Assembly (NCBI GenBank): GCA_005800965.1
Contig: SYEA01000129.1
Span: forward strand, 1-15,421
Origin: Actinomycetota bacterium
Lineage (GTDB): Bacteria > Actinomycetota > Acidimicrobiia > Acidimicrobiales > Ilumatobacteraceae
Length of the DNA stretch: 15,421 nt
Direction of reading: 5' to 3'
Under the pieces are notes generated by a model. The model saw nothing but the letters and a program-made list of their open reading frames with translations, was not told the DNA's origin and searched no databases. Made by a program: the position numbers and the translations under genes. Shown here piece by piece: positions 1 through 5,674 of this stretch (position 1 is its first letter; each line of letters opens with the position of its first letter).

Positions 1-93
1 CGTAGACGAAGGGTCGTCCAACTGAGCGATCTCTTTAGAATCGTCGCGTTCGTCGCGCACGTCGACCATGGCTAAACCACCCTGGTGGATTAA
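1..93 (+). pseudogene. typA: N-terminal part of typA, interrupted by two in-frame TAA codons
   Basis: Read in the same frame as the downstream TypA ORF, this stretch encodes the expected GTPase N-terminus: a segment ending FRIVAFVAHVDHG, then TAA at 73-75, then TTLVD, then TAA at 91-93, then LLRQTGTF. Family members read HVDHGKTTLVD here, so the first stop replaces the essential P-loop lysine. The second falls where E. coli BipA also has lysine (LVDKLL). No ATG, GTG or TTG lies in frame upstream of the first stop, so the true start is probably just outside the window. This may be a damaged gene or a sequence error near the edge of an assembly. TAA is an ordinary stop in this genome: trmI, pup and the ferredoxin gene all end with it. 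Confidence 0.75.
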
Positions 94-1854
94 TTGCTGC
101 GCCAGACCGGAACCTTTGCTGCGCACCAAAATTTGGTCGAGCGCGTCATGGACTCCAATGACCAGGAGCGTGAACGCGGAATCACCATTTTGGCCAAAGC
201 TGCTTCGATCGAGTGGCGGGGCGTAAAGATCAATTTGGTTGACACGCCTGGACACGCCGACTTTGGCGGGGAAGTCGAGCGCGCACTGGCGCTGGTTGAC
301 GGGGTACTGCTGTTGGTGGACGCCGCCGAAGGCCCGCTGCCACAAACTCGTTATGTTCTGTCGAAGGCGTTGAATGCCAACTTGCCAGTAGTGCTCGTAA
401 TCAACAAGGTTGATCGCAGCGATGCTCGACCAGAAGAAGTGTTGCTCGATGTCGAGCATTTGTTCTTAGATCTCGCTCACGCCGACCACCACTTGAACTT
501 TCCGGTAATTTCGGCCGTGGCCCGCGAGGGTAGGGCTATGAAAGGCGTCGGCATGCCAGGCCCTGATGCCGACTTGGTGCCGTTGCTCGACGCGATTCTC
601 GACACGATTCCTGCACCACAGGGCGACGCAACCGCGCCGCTCCAGGCTCTGGTGACCAACTTGGACGCCAGCGACTATCTCGGTCGCCTCGGCATCGGTC
701 GCGTACACGCTGGAACATTGCGCAAGGGTGAAACCATTGCGTTGCTTGGTAAGCCTGACGGCGATACGCAACCAGTGCTGAAGCGTCGTATCTCCAATCT
801 GTCGCAGTTCGTCGGCATTAGCCGCAAGGAAGTCGACACCATCGTGGCCGGTGACTTGTTCATCCTGGCTGGCATTGACGATGTGAACGTCGGGGACACG
901 ATCGCGAACGTCGAAAGCCCCGTGCCACTGCCACGTCTCGAGGTAGACGAGCCCGTGTTGCGCATGAGCTTCGCGGTCAACTCCTCGCCGTTTTCGGGCC
1001 GCGAAGGCACGTACGTGACCAGTCGTCACTTGCGCGATCGGCTGCATCGTGAAATTCTCGGCAACGTGTCGATTCGTTTGTTTGAGACCGACTCACCCGA
1101 CGTCATCGAAGTTGCCGGTCGTGGCGAATTGCAACTAGCGGTATTGATCGAAAACATGCGCCGTGAGGGCTACGAAATGCAAGTGAGCCGCCCACAAGTC
1201 ATCACCAAAGAAGTTGCGGGCAAGACCCACGAACCATACGAACGAGGCACCGTTGACGTGCCCGATGAGTTCGTTGGGGCAGTTACACAAGCGATAGCGC
1301 CACGTCGTGGTCGCATCGTCGACATGCGTACAGGCGACTCGGGCCGCACCATCATGCACTTTTCTGCTCCATCGCGTGGTCTGATCGGCTTCCGCTCGCT
1401 GCTATTGACGGTTACTCGCGGAACTGCTTTGATTCACCAAAGCTTTGCTGGCTTCGAGCCGTGGGCGGGCGACGTGCCACACCGTCTTGGTGGCGCCATG
1501 ATCGCCGACCGCATCGGGCCGGTAACTGCCTATGCGCTCGACAACTTGCAAATGCGCGGCACGCTCTTTGTTGAGCCGGGCGACGAGGTCTACGAAGGCA
1601 TGGTCGTGGGTGAGTGCGCGCGTGGCGAAGAGATGGTGGTCAATTCGGTGCGCGCCAAAGAAAAGAACAACATTCGTACCCACAGCCACGATGACGGTGT
1701 CAAACTTGCCGCACCCGTGATTCACACGCTGGAAACAGCCATCGAGTGGATTGGCGATGACGAGCTAGTGGAAGTAACCCCCAAGTCGATTCGCATTCGT
1801 AAGCGTTGGTTGAGTATCGAAGATCGGCGTCGCGCCGGCAAAAAAGGTGGCTGA
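94..1854 (+). CDS. typA: Ribosome-associated GTPase TypA/BipA (open part; N-terminal P-loop lost)
   Basis: This encodes the translation-factor GTPase TypA/BipA, which binds the 70S ribosome and affects 50S assembly and stress or cold adaptation. The open frame runs 586 codons from a TTG directly after a TAA. It contains G2 (RERGITI, about residues 26-32), G3 (DTPGHADF, 50-57), G4 (NKVD, 104-107), domain II, the EF-G-like domain (SGREGTYVTSR, GRGELQLAVLIENMRREG) and the family C-terminal signature VTPKSIRIRK. Only the P-loop HVDHGK is missing; its remains lie just upstream with two in-frame stops. The TTG is therefore an artificial start: a protein beginning there could not bind GTP normally. 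The rest is well conserved with no other break, so the damage is either very recent or not real. A 66-aa helical protein gene follows after 9 bp. Confidence 0.9.
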   Translation: MLRQTGTFAAHQNLVERVMDSNDQERERGITILAKAASIEWRGVKINLVDTPGHADFGGEVERALALVDGVLLLVDAAEGPLPQTRYVLSKALNANLPVVLVINKVDRSDARPEEVLLDVEHLFLDLAHADHHLNFPVISAVAREGRAMKGVGMPGPDADLVPLLDAILDTIPAPQGDATAPLQALVTNLDASDYLGRLGIGRVHAGTLRKGETIALLGKPDGDTQPVLKRRISNLSQFVGISRKEVDTIVAGDLFILAGIDDVNVGDTIANVESPVPLPRLEVDEPVLRMSFAVNSSPFSGREGTYVTSRHLRDRLHREILGNVSIRLFETDSPDVIEVAGRGELQLAVLIENMRREGYEMQVSRPQVITKEVAGKTHEPYERGTVDVPDEFVGAVTQAIAPRRGRIVDMRTGDSGRTIMHFSAPSRGLIGFRSLLLTVTRGTALIHQSFAGFEPWAGDVPHRLGGAMIADRIGPVTAYALDNLQMRGTLFVEPGDEVYEGMVVGECARGEEMVVNSVRAKEKNNIRTHSHDDGVKLAAPVIHTLETAIEWIGDDELVEVTPKSIRIRKRWLSIEDRRRAGKKGG

Positions 1855-1863
1855 GCCCGCACT

Positions 1864-2064
1864 ATGGCGGACTTAGACGACATCATCGAGCGGTTACGTG
1901 CGGCATCTGAAGATATTGCTGATCGCGCTCTCAGCGTGTTGAGCGAAGCCTCGCGGGCCGGCGAAACCAAGCGTCCGGACGCCGAGCGGGCACTTACCCA
2001 GGCACGGCGCGCAGTGGAAAAAGCAATCAATCTGCTCGAGCGAATGCCGTCAACCGACGCGTAG
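1864..2064 (+). CDS. Small helical protein of unknown function
   Basis: The 66-aa product is almost entirely predicted alpha-helix, rich in Ala, Glu, Arg and Leu. Two amphipathic stretches (about residues 2-28 and 39-61) are separated by a charged turn (GETKRPD). There is no signal peptide, membrane segment or cysteine. I do not recognise a family. The general look resembles small helical-hairpin proteins such as the exonuclease VII small subunit, but its motifs are absent. The ATG lies 9 bp after the typA stop, with a purine-rich AAAGGTGG about 13 nt upstream, so it is probably cotranscribed with typA. Its last 15 bp overlap the 3' end of the convergent transaldolase gene. The same acidic/basic heptad style throughout favours a real gene, but it could be a chance ORF. 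Confidence 0.55.
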   Translation: MADLDDIIERLRAASEDIADRALSVLSEASRAGETKRPDAERALTQARRAVEKAINLLERMPSTDA

Positions 2065-3159
2065 AGCAGCGGCTTTAGTTTCCAAAGCCGTCAACAATTC
2101 ATCAAAGCTCTTTTGAAACGAGCTCACCCCTTCGCGCTCGAGCTGTGCTGCCACTGCGGCGTGGTCCACGCCGATGTCGGCAATGGCTTGCCAGACGTGC
2201 TTGGCCTGTGCGATGTCGGCATCGAGTGTGCGCGCAATGCGTCCGTGGTCGTCGAACGCCTCAAGCGTGGCGTCGGGCAGCGTGTTTACCGTGTGGGGAC
2301 CAATAAGTTCATCGACGTACAGCGTGTCGCGGTAAGCCGGGTTCTTGGTTGACGTTGAGGCCCATAACGGACGTTGCATTTGTGCACCCGCAGCGGCCAG
2401 CTTGTTCCAGCGAGGGCCGCTAAAGGTGTCGCAAAACATCTGATACGCGAGGCGGGCCTGAGCAACGGCTGCCTGGCCGCGCAGGGCCAGGGCTGCATCC
2501 GAGCCGATCACGGTTAGGCGACGATCCACTTCGGTATCGACCCGCGAGATAAAGAAACTCCCCACACTGGCAGTAACCGACAGGTTCTGCACACCACTTG
2601 CCAATCGGTCTTCTAGACCGGCGACATAGGCCTCAAGCACTGCGCCGTAACGCTCGAGGCTAAAGATGAGCGTCACATTCACACTGCGGCCTTCTGCGAT
2701 CATCGTGCGAATAGCGGGAAGACCAGCCGGTGTGGCTGGAATTTTTATCATTACATTGAGTCGCGAAATGCGCTCGTGCAGCGACCGCGCTGCTTGCAGA
2801 GTGCTTGCTGAATCGTCGGCCAGGCTCGGGTCAACTTCGACGCTCACGAAACCGTCAGTGCCGCCTGAATCTGCATACACGGGCGCAAACACGTCGAGTG
2901 CCGAGTCGATGTCGCGCAGTACGAGTTCCCAATACGCATCACGAGGCGAGGCGCCGTCGCGTGTGAGCTCGGTGAACTGGGTGTCGTAATCCGCCGAGCC
3001 TTGAATTGCTTTTTGAAAAATCGTCGGATTACTGGTGAGACCACGTACGCCGCGATCGCGCATGGTTGCCAGTTGTCCGCTGGTGATCCACCCGCGACGC
3101 AAGTTGTCAAGCCACGGGCTCTGGCCACCTTCACTGTGCAGACGATGCAACAAGCCCAT
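2050..3159 (-). CDS. tal: Transaldolase
   Basis: Transaldolase moves a dihydroxyacetone unit between sedoheptulose-7-phosphate and glyceraldehyde-3-phosphate in the non-oxidative pentose phosphate pathway, in the cytosol. The 369-aa length and style match the long actinobacterial subfamily. The motif LTSNPTIFQKAI is at about residues 41-52. The Schiff-base lysine is in NVMIKIPAT, about K139. GRSVNVTLIFS (157-167) and SVGSFFISRVD are also typical. The start fits the family N-terminus (LHRLHSEGGQSPWLDNL). The ATG is 2 bp after the transketolase stop, so the two are translated from one message and probably coupled. The 3' end overlaps the convergent small helical gene by 15 bp, with no room for an intergenic terminator. 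Confidence 0.95.
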   Translation of the reverse strand: MGLLHRLHSEGGQSPWLDNLRRGWITSGQLATMRDRGVRGLTSNPTIFQKAIQGSADYDTQFTELTRDGASPRDAYWELVLRDIDSALDVFAPVYADSGGTDGFVSVEVDPSLADDSASTLQAARSLHERISRLNVMIKIPATPAGLPAIRTMIAEGRSVNVTLIFSLERYGAVLEAYVAGLEDRLASGVQNLSVTASVGSFFISRVDTEVDRRLTVIGSDAALALRGQAAVAQARLAYQMFCDTFSGPRWNKLAAAGAQMQRPLWASTSTKNPAYRDTLYVDELIGPHTVNTLPDATLEAFDDHGRIARTLDADIAQAKHVWQAIADIGVDHAAVAAQLEREGVSSFQKSFDELLTALETKAAALRVG

Positions 3160-3161
3160 CG

Positions 3162-5138
3162 CTACACCCCGAACGCGTCGAGCAGATCCTTGGCTCGAGC
3201 CACCACGTTGTCCACTGAAATACCCAGTCGGGTTAGCGCCACGTTGCCCGGCGCACTAGCCCCGAAGCGATCGATACCGATGGCATCGTCGGCAAAGGTG
3301 CTCCAGCCGAATGTGCTGCCGGCTTCTACGGCCAACACTGGTGCACCAATCGGCAGTACGTGGGCTCGATATGTGGGGTCTTGCGCGGCAAACAACTCTG
3401 GGCAGGGCATCGACACCACACGCACTGCGATGTCACTTTGGGCAAGGGTTGCGGCGGCTTCGACGGCAAGAGCCACTTCGGTACCAGTGGCGATCAAGAT
3501 GAGTTTTGGCGCAGTATCGGTGTCGCGCACCACGGCAGCGCCGCGATCAACTGCCATTCCGTTGGTAACAATCGCCGTGTTTTGACGCGACAAAATGAGC
3601 GCAGTCGGCCCGGAGTGATCGCAGGCATTGCGCCAAGCGCGTGCGGTTTCGTTGGCATCAGCAGGGCGCACCACGCGTAATCCCGGAATCACCCGCAGCG
3701 ACGCCAGCTGTTCGACGGGTTGATGTGTGGGGCCATCTTCGCCGACCCCGACTGAGTCGTGTGAGAAAATGAAAATCACGCGCGCCTGTGACAACGCCGC
3801 CAAGCGCAGTGCTGGGCGCATGTAGTCGGCGAATACGAAGAATGTTCCAATCGCTGGCACGACACCACCATGAAGAGCCATCCCAACGGCAATAGCGCCC
3901 ATGGCGTGTTCACGAATGCCGTAATAAATCTGTTGGCCACTCGGGTTGTCGGCAGATAGGGCAGCAGCACTCGAAAGTTTTGCCCCGGTGTTGCCGGTGA
4001 GGTCAGCACTACCCACGAGCAAACCTGGAACGTCATCGCGCGAAGCATCGATCGATTTCTGCACTGCAACGCGTGTGGCAACGCTGGCTGTGGCATCGAA
4101 CGACGGGGGCGCCGACTTCCACTCGTTGCTGGGCACTCGATTCCACATCTGGCTCCACAATGCAGTGTGGTCGGCATCCAATTTGGCTATTGAGGCGATA
4201 TTCGCGCGATGTGCAGGCGCACAACGATCGCGAGCCGCTGCTCGCACTGCAGCAACAGTCGGCTTATCCACCCAAAACGGTTCGTCGGGAACACCCATCA
4301 TCTTTTTGGTTGCTGTCACATGTGCTGCACCGAACGGGTTGCCATGGGCCTCGGGCGCATCGGTGAAATCCGGTGATGGCGTGCCGATGTGACTACGCAA
4401 TATCAACAATGTGGGTGAACCGATGTGCGCCTTGGCGGCAGTCAACACACGCTCTAGCGCATCCATATCGTCGGCTATATCACCAGCTTCAATCACGTTC
4501 CAGCCGTAGGCCGAAAAGCGTTGTGCCACATCGTCGCTGCAAGTAAGTGATGTAGAGCCGTCAATCGTGACTTTATTGTCGTCAAAAATGCAGACGAGCC
4601 GGTCAAGTTGCTGATGACCAGCGAACGATGCGGCTTCATGACTGATGCCTTCCATAAAACAGCCGTCACCGGCAATGACGAAAACATGGTGGCTGTGCGC
4701 GTCGGCACCGAAGCGAGCGCGCAGATGACGCTCGGCTATCGCCATGCCCACGGCGTTGGCAAACCCTTGACCAAGCGGGCCGGTCGTAACTTCGACTCCT
4801 GCTGTGTGACCCACCTCGGGGTGACCAGGGGTAGTGGAACCCCACTGGCGAAAGGCGCGAAGGTCGTCGAGCTCCAACCCATAGCCATTGAGATACAACA
4901 TTGCGTATTGCAAGATCGACGCATGGCCGTTGGACAGAATGAATCGATCGCGACTAGCCCAGTCGGGGTGTGCTGGGTCGTGCTGCATGATGCGGCTGTA
5001 CAACACGTGGGCCAATGGTGCCAACGCCATCGCCGTGCCCTGATGTCCGCTCTTGGCCGCCAGCGGCGCATCCATTGCCAAGCCACGAATCATGGCTACG
5101 GCCAAGCGATCCTGCTCGCTCGTCAAACGAATCGCCAC
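3162..5138 (-). CDS. tkt: Transketolase
   Basis: This thiamine-diphosphate enzyme transfers two-carbon ketol units between sugar phosphates in the pentose phosphate pathway. The length of 658 aa is normal. Visible elements are SGHQGTAM with the substrate-binding His (about H32), SNGHASI (H72), TPGHPE (H106), GVEVTTGPLGQG, the ThDP/metal motif GDGCFMEG through DDN (about 157-188), and the central YGIREHAMGAIAVG with the catalytic Glu (about E410). The C-terminal domain contains the expected DSVGVGEDGPTHQPVEQL. The usual GHPG at the first His is GHQG here. The start is GTG, without a clear Shine-Dalgarno; a TATCGT element lies 8 nt upstream. Transaldolase follows 2 bp downstream, and a conserved hypothetical gene lies 74 bp upstream on the same strand. 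Confidence 0.96.
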   Translation of the reverse strand: MAIRLTSEQDRLAVAMIRGLAMDAPLAAKSGHQGTAMALAPLAHVLYSRIMQHDPAHPDWASRDRFILSNGHASILQYAMLYLNGYGLELDDLRAFRQWGSTTPGHPEVGHTAGVEVTTGPLGQGFANAVGMAIAERHLRARFGADAHSHHVFVIAGDGCFMEGISHEAASFAGHQQLDRLVCIFDDNKVTIDGSTSLTCSDDVAQRFSAYGWNVIEAGDIADDMDALERVLTAAKAHIGSPTLLILRSHIGTPSPDFTDAPEAHGNPFGAAHVTATKKMMGVPDEPFWVDKPTVAAVRAAARDRCAPAHRANIASIAKLDADHTALWSQMWNRVPSNEWKSAPPSFDATASVATRVAVQKSIDASRDDVPGLLVGSADLTGNTGAKLSSAAALSADNPSGQQIYYGIREHAMGAIAVGMALHGGVVPAIGTFFVFADYMRPALRLAALSQARVIFIFSHDSVGVGEDGPTHQPVEQLASLRVIPGLRVVRPADANETARAWRNACDHSGPTALILSRQNTAIVTNGMAVDRGAAVVRDTDTAPKLILIATGTEVALAVEAAATLAQSDIAVRVVSMPCPELFAAQDPTYRAHVLPIGAPVLAVEAGSTFGWSTFADDAIGIDRFGASAPGNVALTRLGISVDNVVARAKDLLDAFGV

Positions 5139-5146
5139 GGCTGATG

Positions 5147-5152
5147 ACGATA
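5147..5152 (-). promoter_or_regulatory. Candidate -10 element for a leaderless tkt-tal transcript
   Basis: On the minus strand TATCGT is followed by eight bases (CATCAGCC) and then the GTG start of tkt. A TAnnnT hexamer 6-9 nt before the start codon is the layout of actinobacterial leaderless promoters, where transcription begins at the start codon. The ferredoxin gene has the same hexamer at the same distance. No Shine-Dalgarno is visible. Chance matches to TAnnnT are common, so this is a candidate only. Confidence 0.4.
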
Positions 5153-5212
5153 GTTGCCCAGCGAGCGCTACGCCGAACTTCGCCGTTTGCTACTTGTTTC
5201 GGCTGATGATGC

Positions 5213-5647
5213 TCAACTTGTGGCGACCGGCGGCAAGATCGTCAGCGGCACTGCGAGCCATGGACCACTATCGATTCGGCTGTGGGCGATTACCTGACCG
5301 AATTCGGTGATGGGCAGTTCGGCGCGCACCAGACGATAGGTGAATTTGCCGGGCTCAACGGTGAACGGGCTGGCATGTTGTGCCAAAGGAGGCGTGCCCT
5401 CTGCAAACGCGCCCGACGAAACCTCTGGTGCAACTCCGGGAGGATGAAACACCACTTGCAGTACACCGTCACCTTTGCTGTCTGCTGGGCGATAGATCAA
5501 CACCACCAGATGCGGTGACAACGTGCACGGCAGCTGCTGTGGTGCAACTTGAGAGAAATACACGCCTTTGAGGTCGAGCCTTGTAGAGGGGCCTTCCACT
5601 TGACGCATGGAAAAGTCATCGACGAATAGTGCTGCAACGATGTGCAT
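5213..5647 (-). CDS. Conserved hypothetical protein, probably soluble beta-rich
   Basis: The 144-aa product has no signal peptide and no membrane helix. It opens with MHIVAALFVDDFSMRQVEG and contains PSTRLDLKGVYFS, HLVVLIYRP, and near the end FTVEPGKFTYRLVRAELPI and RIDSGPWLAVPLTILPP. Alternating hydrophobic stretches suggest an all-beta sandwich. It resembles a family of uncharacterised actinobacterial proteins of similar size (possibly DUF6941-like), but that match is from memory and I cannot assign a function. It lies 74 bp upstream of tkt on the same strand and could lead that operon, although tkt appears to have its own promoter. Its ATG is only 27 bp from the preferred start of the divergent acyl-CoA synthetase gene. 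Confidence 0.7.
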   Translation of the reverse strand: MHIVAALFVDDFSMRQVEGPSTRLDLKGVYFSQVAPQQLPCTLSPHLVVLIYRPADSKGDGVLQVVFHPPGVAPEVSSGAFAEGTPPLAQHASPFTVEPGKFTYRLVRAELPITEFGQVIAHSRIDSGPWLAVPLTILPPVATS

Positions 5648-5656
5648 GAGGCTGGA

Positions 5657-5662
5657 ACACTA
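5657..5662 (-). promoter_or_regulatory. Candidate -10 element for the hypothetical gene upstream of tkt
   Basis: TAGTGT on the minus strand ends 9 nt before the ATG at 5647. It overlaps the opposite-strand TACCGT element proposed for the acyl-CoA synthetase gene, so both promoters would share the TA at 5661-5662. It fits the leaderless layout but is weaker than the neighbouring examples because its spacing is at the limit. Confidence 0.25.
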
Positions 5663-5666
5663 CCGT
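5661..5666 (+). promoter_or_regulatory. Candidate -10 element for the acyl-CoA synthetase gene
   Basis: TACCGT is followed by eight bases (TGGAAGCC) and GTG at 5675. This matches the TAYCGT-N4-AGCC-RTG arrangement at the tkt and ferredoxin starts. It supports the GTG at 5675 as the real start rather than the GTG at 5642, which would overlap the divergent gene. A GGA 4 nt before the GTG could alternatively be a weak ribosome-binding site. Confidence 0.35.
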
Positions 5667-5674
5667 TGGAAGCC

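Noticed and set aside
73..93. TAA reassigned as a sense (lysine) codon
   Set aside because: The acyl-CoA synthetase, trmI, the ferredoxin, pup and the 68-aa membrane protein all end cleanly at TAA at family-normal lengths, and AAA lysine codons are used elsewhere in typA.
28..93. Adenine-specific hypermutation of the diversity-generating retroelement type in typA
   Set aside because: There is no reverse transcriptase, no template repeat and no suitable target protein in the window; many adenines in the same stretch are unchanged. A sequencing artefact is simpler.
466..1047. Long minus-strand open frame (193 codons) inside typA
   Set aside because: It is antisense to conserved TypA domains, has shadow-like Arg/His/Gln-rich composition, and no family resemblance.
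3001..3585. Long plus-strand open frame (194 codons) across transketolase and transaldolase
   Set aside because: It lies antisense to two certain enzymes and has no recognisable motif. It is a by-product of GC-rich codon use.
5138..5209. Direct repeat CGGCTGATGA at 5138-5147 and 5200-5209
   Set aside because: A single 10-bp pair 62 bp apart beside tkt could be chance; no further copies or symmetry were seen.
5139..5212. Possible terminator between the hypothetical gene and tkt
   Set aside because: Only a 4-bp stem (CGAA/TTCG) can be drawn, without a U-run.
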